From an uncultured Collinsella sp. (lineage in GTDB: Bacteria > Actinomycetota > Coriobacteriia > Coriobacteriales > Coriobacteriaceae): DNA of 25,597 bases. This document shows, piece by piece, positions 7,661 through 15,256 of the stretch. The translations under genes were made by a program, and so were the position numbers. Positions within the stretch are counted from its first letter, which is position 1. Each line of letters begins with the position of its first letter. Under the pieces are notes generated by a model. The model was not told the DNA's origin and made no database searches. It saw only the letters and a program-made list of their open reading frames with translations. The stretch covers positions 1 through 25,597 of the forward strand of contig UQLD01000028.1 in the NCBI GenBank assembly GCA_900541855.1. The letters run 5' to 3'.

Positions 7661-10375
7661 CTACTCGGTACGGGCAACCTGGTCGATGCGGTAGCCCTCA
7701 ATGGTGTCGCCAGGCTTGATGTCCTGGAAGTTCTCCAGGCCAATACCGCCCTCGGAGCCGCTCTTGAGGCTCTTGGCCTCGTCCTTGTAGTGGCGCATCG
7801 AGGCGATTTTACCGTTGAAGACCACGATGCCGTCGCGCACCAGGCGCACAGAATCGGTTGCGGCGATCTCGCCCTCTTCGACGCGGACACCGGCGGCGAT
7901 ACCGACCTTGGGCACCTTGAAGGTGTCCAGAACGGTCGCAGTACCCGTGGAGACCTCGACCTCGGTGGGCTTGAGCATGCCGATGCGGGCAGCATCGAGG
8001 TCCTCGAGGCACTTGTAGATGACGTCGTAGCAACGGATCTCGACGCCCTCGCGCTCGGCGGCGGAGCGGGCCTTGCCGTCGGGACGAACGCCAAAGCCGA
8101 TGATGATGGCGTTGGAGGCGTCGGCCAGGACCACGTCGGTCTCGTTGATGGCACCAACGGCGGAGTGAATCGTGTTGATGCGCACCTCGGACTGATCCAT
8201 CTTGTCGAGGGAGTCCTGAAGGGCCTCGATGGAACCCTGGACGTCGGCCTTGATGATCAGGTTGAGCTCCTTGACCTCGGCGTCGGCGATAGTCTCGAAG
8301 AGGTTCTCGAGCGTCACGTGCTTCACGCGGCTCTGCTCCTCGATACGGGCCTTGAGCGAACGCTCGTCGGCCAGCGCACGTGCCTCGCGCTCGTCCTCGA
8401 ACACGCGGAACTCATCGCCGGCGTTGGGGACGGACTGCAGGCCCAAGATCTCGACGGCGTCGGAAGGACCGGCCTCGGTGACGGCGTTGCCCTTGGGGTC
8501 GAGCATGGCGCGGACGCGGCCGTAGGTGAGGCCGGCGACCAGCGTGTCGCCCACGTGCAGGGTACCGCGGGTCACGAGCACGGTGGCAACCGAGCCGCGG
8601 CCCTTGTCGAGCTTAGCCTCGAGGACGTTACCCGATGCGAACGTATCGGGGTTGGCCTTGAGCTCGAGCACGTCGGCTTGGAGCAGCACGGTCTCGAGCA
8701 GGTCGTCGATACCGATCTTCTGCTTGGCCGAGATGTTGACGAACATGTTCTGTCCGCCCCACTCCTCGGGGATGATGCCGTACTCGGTGAGCTCCTGGCG
8801 CACGCGGTCGGGGTTGGCACCCGGCTTATCGATCTTGTTGACGGCGACGACGATGGGTACGCCGGCGGCCTTGGCGTGGTTGATCGACTCGATGGTCTGG
8901 GGCATGACGCCGTCGTCGGCAGCCACGATCAGAATGACGATGTCGGTCACCTTGGCGCCGCGGGCACGCATGGCCGTAAAGGTGGCGTGACCGGGGGTAT
9001 CGATGAAGGTGATCTTGCGGTCGTTGATCATGACCTGCGAAGCGCCGATGGCCTGCGTAATGCCGCCCGCCTCGCCGGCAGCGACGCCGGTGTGACGGAT
9101 GGCGTCGAGCAGCGAAGTCTTGCCGTGGTCGACGTGGCCCATGACGGTGACGACCGGGGCACGCGGCTTAAGGTCGGCGGGATCGTCGTAGAACGAGAAG
9201 GTGTTCTCCTCCTCGGGGGTGATGATCTTGATCTGACGGCCCAGGTCGTCGGCAACGAGCTCGACGAGGTCGTCGGACATGGACTGCGTCATGGTAAGCG
9301 GCGTGCCCAGCAGGAACAGGCGCTTGATGATGTCGTTGGCCGGAACGTCGAGCGCCTCGGCGAGCTCCTGGACGGTAACGCCCTGGGAGACCTTGATGGC
9401 GTCGAGGTCCTCGGGGTTCACGCCCTGGGCCAGCGCCTCCTCTATCTTGCGCTCCTCCTGAGCCTTTGCGGCCTCGCGCTCGCGCTTCTCCTTGCGCTTT
9501 TTGCGGCGACCAGTGGACTCGCGAGAGGCCTCCTCGACGGCGGCACGAGCCTCCTCGAGCACCTTCTCGCGGCTGTACTCCTCGGCCTCGCGAGCCATGC
9601 GGCTGTAGTGGTCCTCTTCGTTGTTGTGACCGCCCTTGCGCTTCTTGCCCTTGCCCTGCTTGTCGGGGTTGGGGAAGTCCATGCCGGCAGCGACGTTGTT
9701 GCTGGCATTGGTGCGATGGCTGTGGGGACGGTTCTCGGAGGCATTGCGCTCGGAGTTGTTGTCGGAAGCGTTGCGATCGTTACGACGGCCACCGCGACGG
9801 TCGTTGTTGCCGCCACGACGGTTGCCGCGCTCGGCAGCGCGCTCGGCCTTGGCCTTCTCCTCGGCGTCCTTCTTCTCCTTGAGGACGGTCTCCTGTGCGG
9901 CGATCTGGTCGAGCAGCGAACGGAAACGCGAACCGGAATCGGAAGCGGGAACGGCGCGGCGCTGGGCCTCGCGGGCAGCCTCCTCCTTCTCGCGGGCAAG
10001 GCGCTCCTGCTCGGCCTTCTTCTTAGCCTCGGCCTCGGCGCGGGCGGCCTCCTCGGCAGCCTGGGCAGCGGCGAACTGGCGGCGCTCCTCCTCGCGTGCC
10101 TTCTCGGCGGCGATGCGCTCGCGCTCTGCCTCGGCAGCGCGTGCTGCCTCCTCGGCGGCAGCGGCCTGCTCCTCGGCCAGCTTGGCGGCCTCGACTTCCT
10201 GGGCGCGGGCCTCGATCACCGAGGCGAGCTGCTTGCGGACCATGGCGACGTATGCGTCCTCCAGAGCGGAGGAAGCGGACTTAGCGGGAATCTTCATTTC
10301 GGCGAGATGACCCATCAGTTCCTTGGAGGTCATGCCGAACTCTTTGGCCAGGGTGGACACACGGACTTTTGCCAT
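7661..10375 (-). CDS. infB: Translation initiation factor IF-2
   Basis: 904 aa GTPase that delivers initiator tRNA to the 30S subunit and promotes subunit joining. The N-terminus (1-50) is an IF2_N domain. A long Ala/Glu/Arg/Lys helical region (about 55-185) is followed by an Asn/Arg/Gly-rich disordered stretch (about 183-250) and another charged segment. A second IF2_N-like domain spans about 325-380. The GTPase core has G1 GHVDHGKT (413-420), G3 DTPGH (459-463) and G4 NKID (513-516), followed by the beta-barrel and C-terminal domains. The start is the ATG at 10375 with AGGTGA upstream. The 874-codon open frame on the opposite strand is a by-product of biased codon use, not a gene. Confidence 0.97.
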   Translation of the reverse strand: MAKVRVSTLAKEFGMTSKELMGHLAEMKIPAKSASSALEDAYVAMVRKQLASVIEARAQEVEAAKLAEEQAAAAEEAARAAEAERERIAAEKAREEERRQFAAAQAAEEAARAEAEAKKKAEQERLAREKEEAAREAQRRAVPASDSGSRFRSLLDQIAAQETVLKEKKDAEEKAKAERAAERGNRRGGNNDRRGGRRNDRNASDNNSERNASENRPHSHRTNASNNVAAGMDFPNPDKQGKGKKRKGGHNNEEDHYSRMAREAEEYSREKVLEEARAAVEEASRESTGRRKKRKEKREREAAKAQEERKIEEALAQGVNPEDLDAIKVSQGVTVQELAEALDVPANDIIKRLFLLGTPLTMTQSMSDDLVELVADDLGRQIKIITPEEENTFSFYDDPADLKPRAPVVTVMGHVDHGKTSLLDAIRHTGVAAGEAGGITQAIGASQVMINDRKITFIDTPGHATFTAMRARGAKVTDIVILIVAADDGVMPQTIESINHAKAAGVPIVVAVNKIDKPGANPDRVRQELTEYGIIPEEWGGQNMFVNISAKQKIGIDDLLETVLLQADVLELKANPDTFASGNVLEAKLDKGRGSVATVLVTRGTLHVGDTLVAGLTYGRVRAMLDPKGNAVTEAGPSDAVEILGLQSVPNAGDEFRVFEDEREARALADERSLKARIEEQSRVKHVTLENLFETIADAEVKELNLIIKADVQGSIEALQDSLDKMDQSEVRINTIHSAVGAINETDVVLADASNAIIIGFGVRPDGKARSAAEREGVEIRCYDVIYKCLEDLDAARIGMLKPTEVEVSTGTATVLDTFKVPKVGIAAGVRVEEGEIAATDSVRLVRDGIVVFNGKIASMRHYKDEAKSLKSGSEGGIGLENFQDIKPGDTIEGYRIDQVARTE

Positions 10376-10396
10376 ATGACTTCACCTACCCTTTCT

Positions 10397-10411
10397 GGCA
10401 CCTTGGGTGCC
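10397..10411 (-). promoter_or_regulatory. Small hairpin in the infB leader
   Basis: GGCACC (10397-10402) and GGTGCC (10406-10411) can form a tight 6-bp stem with a 3-nt loop just upstream of the infB ribosome-binding site. There is no U-tract, so it is not a terminator. It could affect infB translation or be an mRNA-processing site. The rest of the 91-bp nusA-infB gap holds nothing recognisable. Confidence 0.35.
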
Positions 10412-10466
10412 TAGAGACTGAACGAGCGTGGGGTATGCGCTGGGACCCGCCCGGCGCGACCGCGCG

Positions 10467-11714
10467 CTAGATCAGGTCCTCCGCATCATCGAAGGCGTCG
10501 GTGTCGTGGACACCGCAGAAACGGGAGCCGGGACGGGCCTGGTTGCGGCACTGGATGCCGTCCTCGGACACGAACTCGCAGCGACGGACGTCCTCGTCCT
10601 CCTCGTCACCGATCAGATCGGCGGCGGGCTCCTCGTGAACGGGAACATTCTTGAGGATGTCGGCGGCAAGGGTCTCGGACTTAATGTCGATGTGCCAGCC
10701 GGTCAGGCGCGCGGCGAGGCGGGCATTCTGGCCCTCCTTGCCGATGGCGAGGGACAGCTGGTCATCGGGCACGATGACGCCGGCGTAGGCCTTCTCCTCG
10801 TCGATAAGGACGCGGGTGACCTTGGCAGGCGACAGGGCGTTGGCGACGTAGACGGCCGGATCGGCATCCCACAGGATGACGTCGACGCGCTCGCCACGGA
10901 GCTCGCCCACGACGGCGCGAACACGGCTGCCCTTGGGGCCGACGCAGGCGCCCACGGGATCCAGGCGATCGTCGAGCGAGTGGACGGCGACCTTAGAGCG
11001 CTGACCGGGCTCGCGGGCGATCGACTTGATCTGGACGGTGCCCTCATAGATCTCGGGCACCTCCTGCTCAAACAGACGACGCATGAGCTCGGGGTGGGTA
11101 CGGGAGATGACAATCGGCGGACGGCTGTGCTCGCCACGAACCGGCTGCAGGTTGGAGTTGGGGTCGCGAACGTCGATGATCACGGCCTTGATGTGCTGGT
11201 TGTGCAGGTAGCGCTCGCCCATCGGGCGCTCGTTGCGCTCGTTCTCGTAACGGCGCTGGTCGAAGTGCGGAAGCTCGGCCTCGACACCCTCGCGAATCTT
11301 GACGATCGTGAAGTCGGGTGTGGACTGCAGCACGGTGCCGCTGATGAGGTCACCGATGCGGCCGGAGAACTCCTCGTAGATCTGCTCGCGGGCGGAGTTG
11401 CGCACGATGGCGTTGATCTCGGCCTTGGCGTGCTGGGCGGCGATGCGGCTCGTGTTCTTGGGAGTGACGTCGATCTCCTCGAACTCGGTGAAGTTGCCCT
11501 CCTCGTCCATTGAATCGTCGATCGGCTCCAGACGGTAGACGTAGATCTTGCCGGTGGTGCGGTCGATGGTCACCTTGGCGCCCCACTCAAGATGCAGGAT
11601 CTCGGCATAGCTCTTGGCGAGCGACTGCTCCAGGCGGTCGATCAGGTAGAGCTGGTCGATGTGCTTCTCCTGGCAAAGCTCCATCAGGGCGGACATCATG
11701 TCGGATGCTGCCAT
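10467..11714 (-). CDS. nusA: Transcription termination/antitermination factor NusA with C-terminal Cys/His finger
   Basis: 415 aa RNA polymerase-binding factor that controls pausing, termination and antitermination. An N-terminal RNAP-binding domain (about 1-115) is followed by S1 (about 120-195), KH1 (GPKGSRVR, 259-266) and KH2 (IGKEGQNARLA, 324-334). After KH2 an acidic linker leads to a short C-terminal module with Cys379, Cys389, Cys400 and His403 (C-x9-C-x10-C-x2-H), like small zinc-finger tails; this is not part of the standard NusA fold. I start the gene at the ATG at 11714, 1 bp after the rimP stop with a GGAAGG-type RBS, because the longer open frame would run into rimP. It replaces the E. 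coli-type AR repeats. Confidence 0.94.
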   Translation of the reverse strand: MAASDMMSALMELCQEKHIDQLYLIDRLEQSLAKSYAEILHLEWGAKVTIDRTTGKIYVYRLEPIDDSMDEEGNFTEFEEIDVTPKNTSRIAAQHAKAEINAIVRNSAREQIYEEFSGRIGDLISGTVLQSTPDFTIVKIREGVEAELPHFDQRRYENERNERPMGERYLHNQHIKAVIIDVRDPNSNLQPVRGEHSRPPIVISRTHPELMRRLFEQEVPEIYEGTVQIKSIAREPGQRSKVAVHSLDDRLDPVGACVGPKGSRVRAVVGELRGERVDVILWDADPAVYVANALSPAKVTRVLIDEEKAYAGVIVPDDQLSLAIGKEGQNARLAARLTGWHIDIKSETLAADILKNVPVHEEPAADLIGDEEDEDVRRCEFVSEDGIQCRNQARPGSRFCGVHDTDAFDDAEDLI

Positions 11715-11715
11715 C

Positions 11716-12210
11716 TTACTTTCCTTCCTTCGCGGGCTTGAAGTCATAGGTGGGCTTCAACTTGCACTTTTTAACATCAGAGAAATCGAGGGTAACGGAC
11801 TCGCCGTCCTCGAGCTCGAGGGTCACGTTCGTCTCGGTGGCGGCGGCAATCTTGCCGGCATACTTGCGACGGCCCTCGGCTGCGGTGGAGGTGAGCTCGC
11901 AGTTCTCGCCCACAAAGCGGGCAAAGTCGCGCGGGCGGCGCAGCGGGCGCGCCATGCCCGGGCTCGACACCTCGAGCGTATAGCTCGAAGAGATGGGGTC
12001 GAGCTCCTCGATCACATCGCCGACCCACTTGGTGTTGGCCGTGACGTCGTTGAGCGACAGGCTCTGACCCTCGGCACCCTCGATACGCACGCGCACGCAG
12101 GGGGCCTTGGTGGCGCCCACGAGCTCAACGTCGACAATGTCGACATCGTGCTGGGGGGCGACGGCCTCGAGCGCGTCGATGATCGCCTGCTCGGTCTTGG
12201 TCTTGACCAT
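11716..12210 (-). CDS. rimP: Ribosome maturation factor RimP
   Basis: 164 aa protein needed for 30S subunit assembly. The N-terminal alpha/beta domain (QAIIDALEAV, DVELVGATKAPCVRVRIE) and the conserved SYTLEVSSPGMARPLRRPRD block are followed by a C-terminal SH3-like barrel (about 95-155). The start is the ATG at 12210, preceded by GGAGGTG. A longer open frame to 12390 would run through the terminator hairpin and the promoter and lacks an RBS, so I reject it. It heads the cluster and abuts nusA. Confidence 0.93.
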   Translation of the reverse strand: MVKTKTEQAIIDALEAVAPQHDVDIVDVELVGATKAPCVRVRIEGAEGQSLSLNDVTANTKWVGDVIEELDPISSSYTLEVSSPGMARPLRRPRDFARFVGENCELTSTAAEGRRKYAGKIAAATETNVTLELEDGESVTLDFSDVKKCKLKPTYDFKPAKEGK

Positions 12211-12230
12211 TGCGGCACCTCCATCCATAC

Positions 12231-12263
12231 AAAAAAGAAGCGGGGTCGAAACCCCACTTCTTT
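12231..12263 (-). terminator. Intrinsic terminator in the rimP leader (candidate attenuator)
   Basis: On the minus strand a 13-bp stem with one G-U pair (12263-12251 with 12246-12234) closes a UUCG tetraloop and runs into a U-rich tract. It begins roughly 20 nt after the predicted start site and ends 20 nt before the rimP start codon. This is a complete intrinsic terminator inside the leader, so full-length transcription of the cluster must bypass it. Confidence 0.85.
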
Positions 12264-12288
12264 CATTTACAACTTCATTTGCAAGCAA

Positions 12289-12317
12289 ACTATACCAATA
12301 GCTGCGGAAACGTGCAA
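12289..12317 (-). promoter_or_regulatory. Promoter of the rimP-nusA-infB-...-rpoD cluster
   Basis: Minus strand -35 TTGCAC (12317-12312), 17-bp spacer and -10 TATAGT (12294-12289), which is close to the sigma-70 consensus. The transcript would start near 12282. The -35 element lies inside one of two copies of GTGCTTGCAC (12312-12321 and 12341-12350) spaced 29 bp apart. Confidence 0.75.
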
Positions 12318-12401
12318 GCACAACGCAAACCTGCAGATGAGTGCAAGCACAGGTTCTCCACAAGAAACGGATAATTGGGTGTTGTCGCAAGTATCCATAA
12401 C

Positions 12402-12443
12402 CAAAAAGAGGGGCGACTCCCTGTGGAATCGTCCCTCGCTTTT
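12402..12443 (-). terminator. leuS terminator
   Basis: A 13-bp stem with one mismatch and one G-U pair (12437-12425 with 12420-12408, loop of 4) is followed on the minus strand by TTTTTG. It lies 29 bp after the leuS stop and separates leuS from the rimP promoter. Confidence 0.85.
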
Positions 12444-12466
12444 TATGTCAACTATGCGCGCAGCGC

Positions 12467-15043
12467 TTACTTGACCACCAGGTTAACCAGCTTGCCGGGC
12501 ACGCAGATGGCCTTGACGACCGTCTTGCCCTCGAGCCACTTGGCGACGGCGGCCTCGGCGGCAGCCTGCATATCCTCATTGGAGGCGTCGCGGGCCACGT
12601 CGATGCGGCCGCGGACCTTGCCGAGCACCTGTACGACGATCTGCACCGTGTCCTCGATGGACTCGGCCAGGTCGAACTCGGGCCAGGCGGCGGTGTAGGC
12701 GTTGCCCTCGCAGCCGAGCGCCTCGTGCCACAACTCGTCGGCCCAGAACGGGCAGATGGGCGCCAGGACGCTCACGATGTCCTTGGCCACGCCGTAGCAC
12801 AGGGCCTTGTCGCGGTCAGTGCCCTCGGTGGCGTTGAGGTAGGCGCTCGCGGCGTTGACGAGTTCCATGACGGCCGAGATCGCGGTGTTGAACTGGCCGC
12901 GATCGAAGTCCTCGGTGCACTTGGCGATGGTGCGATGACGCTCGCGATAAAGCTTCATCGCGACCTCGTCGAGCGCGGACTTGTCAAAGGCCACGTTAGC
13001 GTCGCCGGACTGGACGAGCTGCCATACGATGCGCCAGGCGCGCTTAATGAAGCGGTTAGCGCCCTCGACGGCCTTGGGATCCCAGTCGAAGTCCTTCTCG
13101 GGCGGGGCGATAAACAGGATCGCCAGACGCATGGTGTCGGCGCCGTAGGGCTCGATGACCGAGCTCGGGGGCACGACGTTGCCCTTGGACTTGGACATGG
13201 TGTCGCCGTTCTCGTCCTTGACCATACCCTGGCACAGCAGGTTGGTGAAGGGCTCGTCAACGCTCAGCAGGCCCAGGTCGCGCAGTGCCTTGGTAAAGAA
13301 GCGGCTGTAGAGCAGGTGCAAAATGGCGTGCTCGATGCCGCCGATGTAGTTATCGACGGGCATCCAACGGTCAGCCGCCTCGCGGGAGAAGGGCAGCTCG
13401 GTGTTGTGCGGGTCGGTATAGCGCAGGTAATACCAGCTGGAGCAGGTGAAGGTGTCCATGGTATCGGTCTCACGCTTGGCCGGGCGGCCGCAGACCGGGC
13501 AGGTGGTCTCGTAGAACTCCTTGCACTCGGCGAGGGTCTCGCCGGCACCCAGGTCCAGGTTCTCGGGCAGCGTCACCGGCAGCTGGTCCTCGGGCACGGG
13601 CACGATACCGCAGTGCTCGCAGTGGATGGCCGGGATGGGGTTGCCCCAGTAGCGCTGGCGGCTGATGAGCCAGTCACGCAGACGGAACTCGACCTTACGA
13701 CGGCCGCAGCCCATGGCCTCGAGGTCGGCCACGATCGCAGCCTCGCCCTCGGAATGCTTGCCGCCGCGCATGCCGGTGTACTTGCCGGACTGGACAAGCG
13801 TGCCCTCGGCAGCGTGGGCGCAATCCCAGTCGACGGTCTCGGCATGGAAGGTATCGATGGTCTCGCCGCTGGCCTCGACGGCAGCGCGGTCGTCATCATC
13901 CAGGATGATCGGCACAATAGGCAGGTCATACTTGCGGGCAAACTCAAAGTCGCGCTGGTCGCCGCAGGGAACGGCCATGACGGCGCCGGTGCCGTAGTCG
14001 GCAACGACATAATCGGCAACCCACACGGGGACCTTCTCGCCGTTGACGGGGTTCACCACGTAGCGGCCGGTAAAGGCACCGTGCTTCTCGAGGGTGCCCT
14101 GGGCACGCTCGACGGCAGAGATATGCTTGGAGTCCTCGACGATCTTGGTGACGGCCTCTTCGTACTCCGTGCCCTCAACGAGCTCATGCAGACGGGCGTA
14201 CTCGGGAGCCAGGACAAAGAAGGAGACACCGAAGAGCGTGTCGGCTCGCGTGGTGAAGACGGTGATCTTACCCTCCTCGCCCTCGATGGGCTCGCCGTCC
14301 TTGTCGCACAGGGTAAAGTCGACCTCGGCGCCCTCGGAGCGACCGATCCAGTTGGCCTGCATCTGCTTGACGCGCTCGGGCCAGCCGGGGAGCTTCTCCA
14401 GGTCGTCGAGCAGCTCCTGAGAGTACTCGGTAATCTTGTAGTACCACTGCTCAAGGTCGCGCTTCTCGGGCTCGGTGCCGCAGCGCCAGCACTTGCCCTC
14501 GGTGACCTGCTCGTTGGCCAGAACGGTCTTGCATTTAGGGCACCAGTTGACCGGGTTCTTCTTGCGGTAAACCAGGCCCTTTTCCCACATCTTCTCAAAG
14601 ATCCACTGACCCCAGCGGTAGTAGTCGGGGCTGCAGGTCTTGACCATGCGATCCAGATCGTAGGAGAAGCCCATACGCTTCATCGTGGCGAGCGCCTGGT
14701 CCATATTCTTATACGTCCAGGCGGCAGCCTGCGTGTTGTGCTTGATGGCGGCGTTCTCGGCGGGAAGGCCAAAGGCGTCGAAGCCGATGGGGTGCAGCAC
14801 GTCGTAGCCGCGCATGCGGGCCTGACGGGCCATGGCATCACCGATGGTGTAGTTGCGCGCGTGACCCATGTGCAGGTCGCCCGACGGATACGGGAACATC
14901 TCGAGCACGTACTTCTTGGGCTTACTATCGTCGGTGTCGACGGCAAAGAGGTTGGAGTCCTCCCAGGCCTTCATCCACTTGGACTCAATGGCCTGCGCGT
15001 CGTAGACAGGGATCTCGTCCTTATGATCTGTGCAATCGCACAT
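12467..15043 (-). CDS. leuS: Leucyl-tRNA synthetase
   Basis: 858 aa class I synthetase that charges tRNA-Leu. It shows the HIGH-type motif HMGH (58-61) in FPYPSGDLHMGHARNYTIGD, the KMSKS-type motif TMSKS (615-619), and Cys pairs of zinc knuckles (CPKC...CWRC, CEHC, CPVC). The CP1 editing domain lies between the Rossmann halves, with DYGTGAVMAVPCGDQRD. The C-terminal anticodon and LeuRS-specific domains complete a normal length. I use the ATG at 15043 with AGGAG 5 nt upstream; the open frame reaching 15169 would cross the leader inverted repeat. The gene lies downstream of the methyltransferase on the same strand. Confidence 0.97.
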   Translation of the reverse strand: MCDCTDHKDEIPVYDAQAIESKWMKAWEDSNLFAVDTDDSKPKKYVLEMFPYPSGDLHMGHARNYTIGDAMARQARMRGYDVLHPIGFDAFGLPAENAAIKHNTQAAAWTYKNMDQALATMKRMGFSYDLDRMVKTCSPDYYRWGQWIFEKMWEKGLVYRKKNPVNWCPKCKTVLANEQVTEGKCWRCGTEPEKRDLEQWYYKITEYSQELLDDLEKLPGWPERVKQMQANWIGRSEGAEVDFTLCDKDGEPIEGEEGKITVFTTRADTLFGVSFFVLAPEYARLHELVEGTEYEEAVTKIVEDSKHISAVERAQGTLEKHGAFTGRYVVNPVNGEKVPVWVADYVVADYGTGAVMAVPCGDQRDFEFARKYDLPIVPIILDDDDRAAVEASGETIDTFHAETVDWDCAHAAEGTLVQSGKYTGMRGGKHSEGEAAIVADLEAMGCGRRKVEFRLRDWLISRQRYWGNPIPAIHCEHCGIVPVPEDQLPVTLPENLDLGAGETLAECKEFYETTCPVCGRPAKRETDTMDTFTCSSWYYLRYTDPHNTELPFSREAADRWMPVDNYIGGIEHAILHLLYSRFFTKALRDLGLLSVDEPFTNLLCQGMVKDENGDTMSKSKGNVVPPSSVIEPYGADTMRLAILFIAPPEKDFDWDPKAVEGANRFIKRAWRIVWQLVQSGDANVAFDKSALDEVAMKLYRERHRTIAKCTEDFDRGQFNTAISAVMELVNAASAYLNATEGTDRDKALCYGVAKDIVSVLAPICPFWADELWHEALGCEGNAYTAAWPEFDLAESIEDTVQIVVQVLGKVRGRIDVARDASNEDMQAAAEAAVAKWLEGKTVVKAICVPGKLVNLVVK

Positions 15044-15069
15044 ATCAGCTCCTTTGTTATCTCGGTTGG

Positions 15070-15187
15070 GGCGGGGCGCTCTTACCTTTACTCGCTGCTG
15101 CGGACAGTCCTGCTCGCACGAAGAGCACATTAAGTGCTCTTCGGCTCGTGCGGAACTTGCAGCGAGCAAAGGTAAGAACGCCCCGCC
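15070..15187 (-). repeat. 118-bp near-perfect inverted repeat in the leuS leader
   Basis: Bases 15070-15098 pair with 15187-15159, giving a 29-bp stem with only two mismatches (15079/15178 and 15090/15167). Inside it a second 10-bp perfect stem (CGAAGAGCAC, 15119-15128, with 15134-15143) closes a 5-nt ATTAA loop. The structure ends 26 bp before the leuS start codon, so it probably lies in the mRNA leader. It lacks a U-tract and the T-box consensus I looked for. Confidence 0.8.
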
Positions 15188-15201
15188 ACATCGTTAACTC
15201 G

Positions 15202-15207
15202 CATGAT
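15202..15207 (-). promoter_or_regulatory. Possible leuS -10 element
   Basis: The minus strand has TATCAT just upstream of the inverted repeat, a reasonable -10 hexamer, but no well-spaced -35 is present. It is the best candidate for a leuS promoter between the methyltransferase gene and leuS. Confidence 0.25.
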
Positions 15208-15256
15208 GATAGCAAATCACAAAAACCAAGGTGCCTGTGACTTTAAACATAACAAG

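Noticed and set aside
7790..10414. 874-codon open frame antisense to infB
   Set aside because: It mirrors the infB codon pattern, gives a low-complexity Leu/Gly/Asp/Val-rich product and has no domain; it is a by-product of GC-rich codon bias.
11715..11747. 11-residue N-terminal extension of NusA
   Set aside because: It overlaps the end of rimP without an RBS; the ATG at 11714 has one.
12211..12390. N-terminal extension of RimP
   Set aside because: It would translate through the promoter and the terminator hairpin, lacks an RBS, and adds residues unlike the family.
12725..15133. 802-codon open frame antisense to leuS
   Set aside because: Same effect as above; leuS on the other strand has all its synthetase motifs.
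15044..15169. N-terminal extension of LeuRS
   Set aside because: It is the translation of the leader inverted repeat; the ATG at 15043 has a good RBS and gives the normal start.
15060..15190. T-box riboswitch in front of leuS
   Set aside because: I looked for the T-box consensus (GGTGG...ACCGCG type) and a terminator/antiterminator pair and saw neither; the structure is one long hairpin.
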